64,000 bases of DNA, taken from NCBI RefSeq assembly GCF_010389155.1, contig NC_057766.1:39999516-40063515 (forward strand). Direction: 5' to 3'. A program made the translations under genes and the position numbers. Below, in pieces: positions 22,541 to 33,813 of the stretch (position 1 is the first letter of the stretch; every line of letters starts with the position of its first letter). Below the pieces are notes generated by a model. That model saw nothing but the letters and a program-made list of their open reading frames with translations, did no database searches and had not been told where the DNA came from. Origin of the DNA: Erigeron canadensis (Eukaryota > Streptophyta > Magnoliopsida > Asterales > Asteraceae).

Positions 22541-25168
22541 ATGTCGCAGAAAGATATCGAAGGTGCTCAAAAGTGCAAACAACTTTTAACAGTTGATCAA
22601 GAAGAAACAAACAACAACATCATAAAACATAGTAAACGACGTCGTGGAGGATGGACTACATTCCCTTTCATTTTAGGTAGGCAGCTTTAATTTTTCTCCA
22701 AATCGATCTCAATCATCTTAATAATTTACATATACATGCAGGTTATGTAGCACGAATGTTAAATGTGTTTTTGGGTCACCATATATGTTAACGAAATAAT
22801 GATCCTAATTAAAATTAATCTTATATAATTAATTAAATTATGATGCACGTATACGTACGCACGCATGCAGGATGTATGTTTGGTTTAACCTTGGCAACAG
22901 GAGGCTGGATAGGAAACCTGATTGTCTACCTTATCAGCAAGTACAATGTGAAGAGCATCGATGCCACTCAGATCAATAACGTCGTCTTCGGCTGCTTCTT
23001 TTTATTTCCCCTCCTTGCAGCTATTATCTCTGACTCCTTTCTCGGCCCCTTCCCAGTCATCATACTTTCCTCTCTTGTTTCTCTCCTGGTATAGTAGTAA
23101 CTATTATTACCCATAAATGTAATTAACTATGACCAAATGTTTATATTATGTAAATATCTCGTAAAATGTTTATATCATGTAATGAACCTTCAAATTTCGG
23201 TTATTAAATGTACCCGGGTATATTTGGCAACCATATAAGTTGTCACGTGTAAGTTTGTTGATTGGTCGGATACATTCAATAATCAGAATTTGAAAGTTCA
23301 CTACATGACATAGACACTTTAGGAGATTTTTACATATCATAAACATTTAATCATAGTTAATTAAATAATCCCTTATATATATATATATATATTATATTTA
23401 GGGGGTGTTTAATTAGAGTTGCGTTCTGAATGAATTATCTAATATTATTTAAAAATGCATTTTTATTAATTGGTCATTTCATCATCAGGGTATGATATTA
23501 TTGACATTAACAGCTGCAATTCCTTCCCTAAGACCTTCAGCATGTACGAACATGTCGCTCCCGTGTGAGTCTCCATCAAAGGCTCAGTACGGAATCCTGT
23601 ACATAACATTGGGGTTGGCTTGCATCGGGTTTGGAGGGTCACGTTTCACCACGGCTACAATGGGAGCTGATCAGTTTGAGGATTCTAACAGTATTGGTAT
23701 CTATTTCAATTGGTACTACTGTCTCCTTTATGTTTCAGGTACCATAAGTTCGACCGCCATAGTCTACGTTCAAGATAATGTAAGCTGGACCATCGGGTTT
23801 GGGATTTGTGTTGCTACCAACGTACTTGGTCTGCTACTATTCTTGTCAGGAAAGAACTTTTACAAACGAATCAAACCCAAAGGTAGCCCTTTTGCTAGCA
23901 TTGCTCGAGTTGTCGTTGCAGCAATCAGGAAGCGAAAGGTTTCTCCAAGAAACCAAGACTATTACTATGACATCAACGACAAATCTAACACAATCCCATC
24001 AAATGGTTTCAGGTATATATATTGCAAAGTTACCACAACACTACTAATTAATTTGACCATATAGTAATTATTGGATTAGATTATCCTAATTAATCGGATT
24101 CTTCGAATCTTTGAAACTTTAAGCCTTTTCATGGATCTCAAAAGTGCTTGTTAAATCCCTATAAAAAAGTCCTCTTTAAATTGATTATCTTATTATATAC
24201 AAAGTCCCTACTAAATAATTTTAGGCGATTTATCTCTATGAAACAGTACCATATTTTTTAGTCTACCAATTAATTAGTCATATGTATCAATAGTACTCTT
24301 ATTCTAATCAAAATGGCATATATGATGTAGGTTCTTAAACCGTGGGGCTTTGAAGCTTGAATCAGATGTTCTAATAACAAGATCATGGAGCCTAAGTACT
24401 GTACAAGAAGTGGAAGACTTGAAAACACTAATCAGAATAATGCCACTTTGGTCTTCTAGTGTTCTGTTAAGTGCTCTTGTTGGCATGTTTAACAACTTTA
24501 TCATCCTGCAAGCTCTGGCCATGGATAGACACCTTGGTGGTTCCAATTTCAAAATCCCTGCTGCATCTTTCTTATTTTTCAACACTCTATCCACAAGTAT
24601 CTCAATATTCTTACTCGATCGCTTCCTTTTTCCAATGTGGCAAAAACTAAGCACTAGATCTTTAACGCCTCTTCAAAAAATAGGAATCGGGCATGTACTC
24701 AATGTTGCCGGGTTGGTGTCCTCTGCCTTAATTGAGGCACGTAGGCTACACGTAGCTAAATCCCATAATCCGATTGGCTCAGGCCCCACAATTGTTTCAT
24801 TGGCAGCATTATGGCTTGTTGTACCTTTAACAATAGTAGGAATAAGTGAAGGATTTCATTTTCCAGGCCAAATTTTGTTATACTATGAAGAATTTCCAGT
24901 ATCTTTGCGTAGTACATCCTCGGCCATGATATCGTTGTTGGTTGGAGTTGGATATTATCTTAGCACAGCGATTACCAGCTTGATTCGGAAAAGTACAACG
25001 TGGTTGATGGATGACCTAAATGATGGTAGATTGGACATGGTTTACTGGATGCTAGCAATATTAGGGGTAGTCAACTTTGGGTATTTCATAATTTGTGCTA
25101 AGATGTTTAAGCATAAATTGAAAAACCATGATGATCAGAGTCATGTAGAAAATGTTTCAACTTCTTGA
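22541..25168 (+). CDS. NPF: NRT1/PTR family transporter, NPF2/NAXT-like
   Basis: Four exons (22541-22676, 22871-23088, 23489-24012, 24331-25168) join in frame to 571 residues. The four-exon layout and the motifs RRGGWTTFPFILGCMFGL, GADQFE, FNWYYCLLYVSG, FRFLNRGALK (across the exon 3/4 join) and EGFHFPGQ-LLYYEEFP identify the proton-coupled NRT1/PTR (NPF) fold with about 12 membrane segments and a central cytosolic loop. TM1 lacks the ExxE[R/K] motif used for proton coupling in most NPF members. The sequence here is FILGCMFGLTLATGGWIGN, as in the NAXT (nitrate excretion) group of NPF2. Nitrate or other anion export at the plasma membrane is therefore inferred, not shown. Intron 2 contains a palindromic MITE. 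The C-terminus is a short hydrophilic tail. Confidence 0.92.
23103..23372. mobile_element. Palindromic MITE family, copy B (NPF intron 2)
   Basis: The arms are self-complementary (AATTAACTATGACCAAATGTTTA against the right arm, read in parts). The core TATATTTGGCAACCATATAAG and GAAAGTTCACTAC matches copies A and C. It occupies most of the 400-bp intron without disturbing splice sites. Confidence 0.65.
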
Positions 25169-25272
25169 ATAGCTAGCTCAAATTAAGATTCTAATCAACT
25201 AAATGTGCGTTGTTGCCTACATAAAAAAGTAGTAATTCATGATCAAGAAACAACATATATAATCGGCATCAA

Positions 25273-25680
25273 TCTATACTATATTATACGAGTAAAACAA
25301 ATAAGGTTTCAACTTTCGACTTTCAATTTCAACAATGTATATATGATAATACATAATGTACCATACATCAATGCCGACAACTTTCTTTTTCCTCCATAAA
25401 TCATGTTATTCCTCTAATTCTTTCAAAATCTTTTATCTCAAAAACTGTAAATCGATAAATTATAAAAATTATATGGGTGTTCTTAAAATTTCATGCTCTT
25501 TCATTAAAGATGTCATTCGATATACTTTCGACGAATTTTTAAATCCGAAGGCGGAGCCAGTACGGCTAAGACATTTGGCTATAACACTTTATGACATATC
25601 ATCACCTCCTATGACCTATCATACTCTATGACCTATCACCCCACCATCTTACCGCCGCAACGCGCGGGTACTTGCTCTCG
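25273..25680 (+). mobile_element. Short non-autonomous Helitron, copy 1 (408 bp)
   Basis: It begins TCTATACTATATTATACGAG after an A. It ends with the hairpin CCGCAACGCGCGGG, then TACTTGCTCTCG before a T. A second copy on the other strand at 43504-43873 is alignable along the full length and shares both ends. The terminal CTCTCG differs from the canonical CTRR. It starts 105 bp after the NPF stop codon. Confidence 0.75.
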
Positions 25681-26042
25681 TATATATATAATTTCTAAAT
25701 TTATCCACAGTTTGATGAGTATATTATTAATTAGTTAATAGTACGTACATAACAAATAATTCATCAAAAACGTGGTCGACGTAGACGATAGGGACAGCCT
25801 ATAATAAGCAAATTTCATAATCAATCAATTTGTTCAAATAATAATAAAACAACTAAATTTAACCCGGCCATCATCATGCATGTTAAAAAATATATTTAAA
25901 CAATAAACACAGATTAAAGTGATTATAAATATTGCGTGCGAGTGTGCGACATGGACAATGTTTTATACTATGTAGCATATAGAAATTAATACTTAGGAAA
26001 AACTGAAATATACTATACTCATCAAACTTAATACTTAGGACA

Positions 26043-26080
<38 letters not shown>

Positions 26081-27451
26081 CTGCAAGATGGAATCAATGC
26101 TGAAGATTTAAGAATTGATTAAGGTGTTTATGATTTTATTAGGGTTTTATGAATTTACTGCTTGGAATGTTTGTGCTTGGGTTAATCGGCAGTTAATTTA
26201 AGGATAATGATGCAATTATTATTTGATGGTTATTGATATTTACTAATGATGGACGGATGTTTTCTTTGTTTCTTAGGTATTCCAAAAAGGTGTTAAATGC
26301 AAAAACCAAATGTTTCAAAGTGATATGTATTCTTTAATTAATTGTGTGTTAAATGCCAGTAATCTTCATAAATAAATCAAATTAGTAAATTATATATCTG
26401 ATTTTATTCAATTGTGTTTGAGTTTCTGGTTCAATAAAGAGTTCCATTCAATGCATTACTCAATAATTGTTCATCAATCGATTCAACTCTCCACCTAATG
26501 ATTTCATTGTATACCACCCCTTTTTCGATTCTGATGCGGTTTTTGTTCACATTCACATATTAGACTTTTTTTTCCTTCATTTTTTTCTGGTATTCTTTAT
26601 GTTATCTTCTCGATTCTTTTAGCAGGTTGCAACTAGGGCTCTGGTCGCTTAACTATCATTCACAAGGCTGACGTATGTTTAACTTATGTTTTTTAGGCTC
26701 AAATTATTATTTGAAAAGTTTAACCATACCGTCTCTTATGCACATCAAGTATTTGTGTTTATGTCTCTGTGAATATTTTGAAATCCTTATTTATTTGATC
26801 AATTGTTCATGTGTGTTTGAAGGGTGGATCAGATTGTTCGGTGAATGGGTCAAACCGGGCTGGGTAGTTGATCATAAAGTTGTGAACTTCGTGTGGCAGA
26901 TGCATATTATAGATATTGTTAAAGAACTATTGTCATCATTTTGGTAAGATAGTCATCCTAAGGCAGGAAACTTCCAAAACGTGGGATGACCAGATGGTTA
27001 AGAGTTCTCCTGATTTATCATGATCAGGTTTAGAATGGAAGTATTATATATTTTTGAGCAACTCATAATTAGGTGTGACAGATCTTAAGATTATAGGGAA
27101 ATCATTAGACCTTAATAATGATTGTATTTCTAATACGCTCAAGCATGTCTGTGACAAATCTCCAGTGGATGATGTTAATTAAGATCATGGTTTGTCTATA
27201 AAACGATTTGACACTATTCATAGAAGGTTCATGTTGGCGTAAACCTTCAAAAACCATTACATGTCATTAACAAAGAAAAGCAAAGCCAAAGGGGCTGCAG
27301 AAAAAGAATAGTTTGTTGAGATATGGGTTGGTACTCTTAAAGAATTATATATATTTGTATTGAAAATAAAAAATACTGGCGTTACACAATTACTTTTGAT
27401 GGTTTATAGAAGGCAGTTTTGATTAATGGTGTTTTGTTGTATTCTTTTCAG
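25681..27451. other. Intergenic region leading to the gene-fragment tract
   Basis: AT-rich, with a TA microsatellite at about 26050-26080. A tRNA-like phrase GGGATGACCAGATGGTTAAG near 26983 may be a SINE head. No intact exon was recognised. Upstream exons of the AlkB-like pseudogene may lie here in unrecognisable form. Confidence 0.4.
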
Positions 27452-28540
27452 ACCAGTATCTTAAAAACTAGGAGTGATTTTGGTGTTGGTGATGAAGGTT
27501 TTTATCGACCTGATTTCCGTGGAGGAATGAATTATATTTGAAGATGATGTGTCTTGGCAAGAATTGGGATTTTTAGAGTAACTGTAGAGTGATACGAGAC
27601 CATTTGATAATGCTAAACCTCTCGATGTTTAATGATATGGTGATAAAAGCAATACAAGATTCAAATGCCCATATTAAGAACGTAATCCTACAGCCTATGC
27701 TAGAAAAATCATACCCTTAATGTCACCAGATCTCTGCATCGTCAATCTTTAATTTAAAAAGTGGCTAGCCTGGTCTTCATCAAGTTATATTTGTATACCA
27801 ATCTAAGTTTTTTGTAAGTAGCTTCTTATGAATATTATTCAGTTTATCTATTTCGCATGTGATCTTAACAATATTTGGGTTTATAGTAATAAAAAGAGTA
27901 TTTGGCATTGCTTTGTTGTTTGGGTATAGTGAAACCGACTATGATTATTTAAGGCATTCGGTTAGAGTAGATGCAACAAATTTGATTATGTGACTATGTC
28001 AGGTCATTCTACATATAAATTAACACAAACCCAATCTTGTGCAGTTCATTTTGACCGTGTTTATTTTTTATTTTTATCTATCTAAAGCAATGTTAAGCAC
28101 TTTGTAAAGGGAATTATATTTCATTTGTTAAATTGTAAGTTATAGGTTTGCGGTTTTTGGACTAACTGCTAACTTCAATTATTAAAGTAAATTGAATGAA
28201 TACATAAATAGTATTATATGTATTTGTGTGGAATATAATTACTTGGTTCTTTGCTGCTTCAGGACAAAGATGAAAGTGAGAACAATGAACAGTCATGAAG
28301 AAAGGATTACCTGTGGTCTCATTCTCTATAGGTGACTCTGCAGAGTTATACGGGGATACTAGGGAAATCTATAAGCAAATAAAGTGATTTTAGAATCCTG
28401 ATATGTCTTGATATTCAGTGGGAAGTCAAGACATGTATTTCATGGTGTCTCTTCTATTCATCCTATTGGCTCTCTCATTGTTGCAAGAAGCAACAGATAT
28501 GTGCTCAGGTCGTTTGAATCTCACCTTCAGAAAAGTATTG
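27452..28540 (+). pseudogene. AlkB-type 2-oxoglutarate/Fe(II) dioxygenase pseudogene
   Basis: The block at 27452-27783 contains GVGDEGFYRPDFRGG, KMMCLGKNWD, IKAIQDSNAHI, MSPDLCIVN and GLHQ in different frames. After an intron, the block at 28263-28540 contains DKDES, LPVVSFSIGDSAE, SGKSRHVFHGVSSIHP and SGRLNLTFR. These are the ordered signatures of plant ALKBH1-like nucleic acid demethylases, including the HxD region (split at the exon junction), the second His and the RLNLTFR arginine. At least two frameshifts and several stops interrupt it, for instance a TGA inside the segment between KVILES and LIFSG. The intron is retained, so it is not a processed copy. The N-terminal half was not found. 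Confidence 0.85.
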
Positions 28541-28671
28541 ATTCATTATGTTGGATCATGGATCGGGTCATGATCCATCCATTGACAGGTCTCTTTAATT
28601 TTTTCTTTCATATATTTATGGGAAAGCTAATCTATACGACATACTTTGACTTCATTTTTATGATTAGGTTT

Positions 28672-28834
28672 TTGAGGCATCACAATATTTTCATGACAAA
28701 ATTTCACGAGATAACACAATGTTGCTGCATGACGTGTCTAGCATTATCAAAGTCTATGAAAATGGAAAGGTTGAGGTGAAAGAATACTTGGAGAAGGAAA
28801 AAACTCATTTTACTGAAGACACATTTATCAACTG
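28672..28834 (+). pseudogene. Unassigned exon-like fragment
   Basis: One frame runs through QYFHDKISRDNTMLLHDVSS, then YENGKVEVKEYLEKEKTH, before a stop near 28834. The composition looks protein-coding rather than random. I do not recognise the family, and it does not match the AlkB-like or kinase fragments on either side. Confidence 0.3.
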
Positions 28835-29102
28835 AGTTGGGCACTTATGGGTAATGGTCTCGAGAAATGGTAAGAATTATGATGGTCAATAACACATAGT
28901 CAACATGATTATCTTATTCTTATGTAGCCGTTAGGTTCTTGAGTCACACTTCATGTGTTTTTCAAGTATAACTCATTATTTAAAGCTGGTCGTTGTGGCA
29001 AACTAGCAGGTTGGCTAAAGGGTCTAAATGGGATTAGAACTTATGTATTTTCTTTATTTTGAAACTTCCAAATAACTAAAATGATATATTATAGTTTACA
29101 TT

Positions 29103-29400
29103 AGCATAGAGGTGCTTCATTACATGATGAGTGGTGTATAATCGAACGCTTAAACCACATGAGCATAGAGGTGCTTCATTATATAATGAGTAGGTTGAAA
29201 TCTACCGTTTTTGTTGTTTGGAGCTCTCTAAACTTGGTTAGTTACTCATTCGTGCTTCAATCTAAAGGTCAGATTTCCAAACAACCAAAATGGTAGATTG
29301 TATGTAAACCTCATTAGCATAGAGGTGCTTCATTATATAATGAGTAGTGGAAAACGGTTAAACCATATGAGCATAGAGGTGTTTCATCCTATAATGAGTG
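29103..29400 (+). repeat. Duplicated repeat block, AGCATAGAGGTGCTTCATT motif x4
   Basis: The motif AGCATAGAGGTGCTTCATT (followed by TATAATGAGT) starts at 29103, 29162, 29316 and 29370. The pairs are 59 and 54 bp apart and the pair itself is repeated after 213 bp. This points to an older local duplication followed by a larger one. Confidence 0.85.
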
Positions 29401-29887
29401 GGTTAAAATCTATGATTTTCGTTGTTTAGAACTCTCAAAATCAAATTTGGGTAATTATTCTTTTAAAAAGAATTTTTTTAAAATTTATTTGAGCCTGCCA
29501 CCTCCAATTACATGAATGGATAATGGTTGGTACTTACTAAAATAATTTGTTGTAATGTTTGGATCTTGGTTGTTTCTTTATTGTCTTTATAAATTTTGAT
29601 TACATTAGTGTATTTTTGGTTAATTGCATTAGGTTGATTATACTACGGTTTTCAGTTTTCGTTTGTTGATTTTGGCAAAACAGGCAGGTCAAATATTTAT
29701 GAAATGGTCAGGTCGAATAATGAAGCAAACTCCAGGTAGGTTTTTTTTTTTTATTATTTTTATTTTTTTTACTTTATTAGTTTCACAAGATCCCTCATAT
29801 ATCTATACGTTATAATTTAGTTCATAGGATTTGGGCATACATTTTTTAAAGTTTATCTTTTAAGTAATAAAGGAACCAAAGTTTAGA

Positions 29888-30240
29888 TATGTTTTGTAAT
29901 TATGAGAGAGGATTTGGCAGGTAAGCTTGATGCTCCAGTGGTGTTTGCTTATAGTGAATTGCTTCAGGAAACGGCATGTTAAATAATGATGAAAGAACCA
30001 CAAAACATGTATATATCTTAGTCTTTTTAGTTTGAGATAAGTTTGTACAAATTTTTAAATTTTAAGCTTCTCTAAGTAATTAAATAACAAGAGTTTTTTT
30101 CGTGTAGAATTGTTTTGTGATTATGAGAGATGAATTGACAGGTGAGTTTGATCTGCAGTGGTGTTTGCTTATAGTGACTTGCTTCAAGGAACGACATGTT
30201 AAATGACGATAAGGGTATCTTTTTGCCCATCTCTTTTGGC
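29888..30240 (+). pseudogene. Choline/ethanolamine kinase fragment, tandemly duplicated
   Basis: Copy 1 (about 29905-29991) reads LDAPVVFAYSELLQ and, after a one-base shift, GNGMLNNDER. Copy 2 (about 30122-30222) reads VFAYSDLLQG and, after a shift, MLNDDKG. Both correspond to the Brenner motif region of choline/ethanolamine kinases, where the active enzymes have HNDLLSGN followed by MLN. The catalytic His, Asn and Asp are altered or out of frame, so neither copy can be active. The copies are about 215 bp apart and share flanking sequence, so the duplication happened at DNA level. Confidence 0.75.
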
Positions 30241-30466
30241 ATAACACATAAGTGTGATGATTTGAACTACACTACTAGAGGTGGCATAGCGGATGGGTGG
30301 GGTAGGTTGCTTGCAGGCCAGTTTGACCCAAAACACTTCTTAGGATATTCTGCTCAGGTATTTTTCAATGATAGCACTCATGTAAAATTGACGAGGTGTA
30401 TCATGGTTCCAGTATTTCGATACGAAATATTAGTAGTTAAATTAAACTTTTGAAGCAATGTAGACT

Positions 30467-30745
30467 CATGCTTGCACGATGTGGCGGTGATGACGAGTGG
30501 TGGTGGGGGCGACAGTCGTCGTGTGGTAATTAACGTAAAAGTAACCGTTGTAAAAGGGGGTAGTGTATTTATTTAAAGGGATGATAGATCTATGTTGTAA
30601 ATTATTACATTAAGGGTTATTAAGGTATAAGTGGAAATGTTAAATGGAGTGTATGAAGTTGAGTGGTGAAATAGGAAAACCTAGAGGTTTTTTTTGAGAA
30701 TGGGGAGGTTTATTGAATAGTGTATATATAAGGAAAGTTTATATA
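30467..30745 (-). mobile_element. Possible short Helitron, minus orientation
   Basis: Read on the minus strand, a TATATACACTATTCAATAAA start leads to a CACC-rich subterminal tract and a terminus CCGCCACATCGTGCAAGCATGAG before T. The 3' hairpin and CTRR-like end are only loosely conserved. The layout matches the better Helitron at 62885-63147. Confidence 0.35.
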
Positions 30746-31389
30746 TATATATATATATATATGTCCCTTTTTGGTGTCCATGATGCATTTATCTGGTTGA
30801 ATTGAGTTCTTAGGTTACTGGTTTTGGGCTTGCTAAGATTACTTTCGAGTTCTAAAGTAGAAACTCATGTGTCCTCTACCATAGTGATGGGAACTTTTGG
30901 ATATGCCTATTTATTGGTCCAAATGGGTAAGATTTTTCACTATTACTGTAAGTTTAGCACAATGTTGTTATATTGACATGCTTCTCCCATTTCATTTTTA
31001 GCTTATATTATCTATTTGACCTGTAAGTTTCTAACTCTAATATCACCTTCTTATATCAACTTCAGTTAATGTGAAGGTCATGTGGGTTCCTTGACAACTT
31101 TGTCCTTGCAGGATGATTGTTCAGATGACTACCAAATGATTTAGAACTTGATACTCATAGTGTAGCTTCTGAATACAAAAGTTTGTAAGGAAGTCAAAAG
31201 TTTCTAATAGATCTTTACCAAATGTAATTGCAATGGGAGGCTTTCAGATGTTAACTGATTTGTGTAAGATATGCTTGATGAATTGAACTCCAAGTATGGA
31301 TAGATATTCCATGAAATTGATTCAGCAGGTTACAACTTAGTTCACCGTTGTTCAAATATATATAGAAATCATCTTATTAAAGATAGATT

Positions 31390-32347
31390 TTGAGTTTTGT
31401 AGATTTGGAACAGATGAAAGAAAGTTTTTCTAAGTTGCTATTGGGAGAAGTCATGTCAGGTGGAGGGAAAAGTGTTTTACCTGCCTTGACTCTATCAAAT
31501 GCCTGTTGCAAATCTTGCTGGTAATTTCACAAGGTGATGCATATACAAGTAAGACCCTAACGATCTCTACATAAAGTTTCCTCCTTTGGGTTAATGACAC
31601 TTTTTGAGGTATGAATTAGCTGTAAATGTGCATAAATTACCGCTTACAGTAGGTGTCTCTCTAATCAAAGATTGCAAAGCACAAATTACAACGCTTGAAA
31701 GTGTCATGGACCTTCAGGTACATATATTCCATTATAAACTGTTTATTCACCGTTTATTTTGGAACATGAAATTACCCACTGGCCTTTGGCCAAGCAGTAT
31801 TAGGTGTATTTAAGGTCCTCCTCAACTAAGTAGTCGAGGGTTCAAGTCCCAGCTGAAACAAAGTCGTATTATAGGTGATGGTGTTTGGTTGTCTTTCAAA
31901 TAACTGAATAAGTAAATACATAAAGGAATAAAGACGTTAATGGTAGCATTAATGTGAAAATTTGTTTGAATTTGCAAAGATATTTTCAGTTCAGGTTTGT
32001 ATTTTGGATATCAATCTTTGGTTTCCAGATACACTTCTCTCTTAATAGAATATATTTTTAGTTTTTTCTTATGTATTCCCTGCTTATTTTCTGTTTGGTC
32101 AATATTAGTTAATCTTAATTTCTTGGTCGTATGTTATTTATTTACAAGAAAGCTACAATTACTTATTTATGTGCCCTATTTACCATAATTTGTTTTAGAC
32201 CCATCATAGTTGTTCTGTCAGTACATACAACTTCGTGACCATGGAAAACTTTCACAAGTTGAGCTTTTGGCCGTTGATATAGTCGCAACTATTCACCATC
32301 CAGTTTTGACGTCTTTACTTGTGCCTTACCTGGTTTTCCATTCTTTG
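31390..32347 (+). pseudogene. Unassigned gene fragments beside assembly gap
   Basis: Exon-like stretches include [20 protein letters not shown] (about 31410-31470), AVNVHKLPLTVGVSLIKDCK with ESVMDLQ ending at a GTACAT donor (31604-31720), and LRDHGKLSQVELLAVDIVAT with HHPVLTSLLVPYLV (32220-32345). They look like exons of one or more real genes. I cannot name the family. The last stretch runs into the N gap. Confidence 0.35.
31793..31920 (+). mobile_element. SINE-like element
   Basis: The head is CTGGCCTTTGGCCAAGCAG, with the B box GAGGGTTCAAGTCCCAGC about 60 bp later, then a T-rich/A-rich tail. The head resembles those at 14202 and 51495. No clean target duplication was seen. Confidence 0.55.
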
Positions 32348-32447
32348 NNNNNNNNNNNNNNNNNNNNNNNNNNNNNNNNNNNNNNNNNNNNNNNNNNNNN
32401 NNNNNNNNNNNNNNNNNNNNNNNNNNNNNNNNNNNNNNNNNNNNNNN
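32348..32447. other. Assembly gap, 100 N
   Basis: Exactly 100 Ns, the usual placeholder for a gap of unknown size. It separates gene-fragment sequence on the left from the 3' part of the Copia element on the right. The missing 3' LTR of that element, and part of its RNase H, may lie in the unsequenced stretch. Confidence 0.99.
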
Positions 32448-33813
32448 AAACCGACTAACTTGTCTCCTAGAAACTGTACACTCCCTGAAGTACTTTTGCG
32501 GTCTAACTTGCATCCAGCATGGTCTGCATCTGAAAAGGCTATTAACTCGAATCGGTATCTTTGGGTACCATAAACCAAGATTTATAGTTCTTTAAGATAC
32601 GAAAGATCGTTTTACAACATGGGCATGACTTTCCATAGGGTTAGCTTGTGGAAGCGAGCACACATGCAAGTGGCAAACATAATATCCGGTCGACTAGCTG
32701 TCAAGTACATGAGTGATCCAATCATATTGCGAAAAAGTTTCTGATTGTATGGTTTTCCATTAATATCAGCATGAATTTTAGTTCTTTGATCCATTGGTGT
32801 GGCAATGGGTTAACAGTTTGACATGTCAAATTTTTTTCAAAATATCAGAATGTATTTATTTTGACAAATAAAAATCCCATTGGAAAGTGTTTAACTTGTA
32901 AAACAAAAAAAAATCTAGTTCACCATCATGCATTTCGAAATGCTTGACCATTAATGCAGAAAAGTTTTTGCAGTACTTAGGATTGGTCGAACCGAATAAT
33001 ATATCTATCATAAATATGATCAAAAGGATATCGTTACCTTGCCGTTTGATATAACAGAGTAGTGTCGATAGTACCTTAGAGAATCCTGATTTCAGAAGAT
33101 ATGTGGTAAGAGCATCATACCATGCACGTGGTGCCTGCTTCAATCCATAGAGAGCTTTGTCAAGTTTGTATACATAGTCTGGATGTTGGATCAATGAATC
33201 CTTCTGGTTGTTCGACATATACTTCTTCTTTGAGAACCCCATTTAGAAAAGCCGATTTAACATCCATTTGGTAAACGGTAAAGTTCTTAAATGCAGCATA
33301 AGCAAGGAAAATGCGAATGGCTTCAATGCGAGCAACATGAGCGAATATTTCATTATAATCAATTCCATCTTGTTGAGAATATCCTTTGGCAACAAGTCTA
33401 GCTTTATTGCGAACAACGATGCCACTTTCATCTTTCTTATTCTTGAATATCCATTTGGTCTTTATTGGTTCCTTGTGAATGTAGGGGTTAGGAACCAATT
33501 TCCATACTTCGAGACGTTCGAATTGAGACAGTTCATCTTGCATGGCTTTCACCCAGTCTGGATCACATAGAGCTTCTGTGACGTTAGTAGGTTCAACCAT
33601 GCTTAAGAAATTGACGAACAAGCATTCATTCGCGGAAGCGGCTCGAGTGGTTAGACCAGCAATAGGATCACCAATGATTTGCTGGTGGATGCGGAAGCAT
33701 GGATCGCGACCATTTTCGAGAATGAGGTAACGGTTCAGCTGGTTCCTTATTTTCATCGGGATTAAGAAAGGTGGGAGAATGTTGTTCAGCAATTTGTTCA
33801 TATGATGGTTCAT
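32448..33813 (-). pseudogene. Copia reverse transcriptase and RNase H, frameshifted
   Basis: The frame 33813-33160 holds the RT start ([48 protein letters not shown]). The next frame continues with [20 protein letters not shown]. The catalytic YVDD box reads FMID, so the first aspartate is gone. Later frames carry TASRPDIMFAT and the RNase H part SDADHAGCKLDRKSTSG, cut by the gap. Four or more frame breaks are visible. Confidence 0.9.

Noticed and set aside
24304..24654. 116-residue minus-strand frame
   Set aside because: Antisense of NPF exon 4.
25356..25631. Open frame of 91 residues with a close relative at 43432-43803, as if a small protein family
   Set aside because: The similarity runs past the frames into Helitron ends on both sides and the ends behave as transposon termini. 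No start context or expression signal is present.
26980..27075. tRNA-Ser or tRNA-Leu-like sequence
   Set aside because: Only the D-arm phrase fits. The B box and acceptor stem are lacking.
29103..29400. CRISPR-like array of four repeats
   Set aside because: Spacing is uneven, copies come as two pairs from a duplication, and the genome is a plant.
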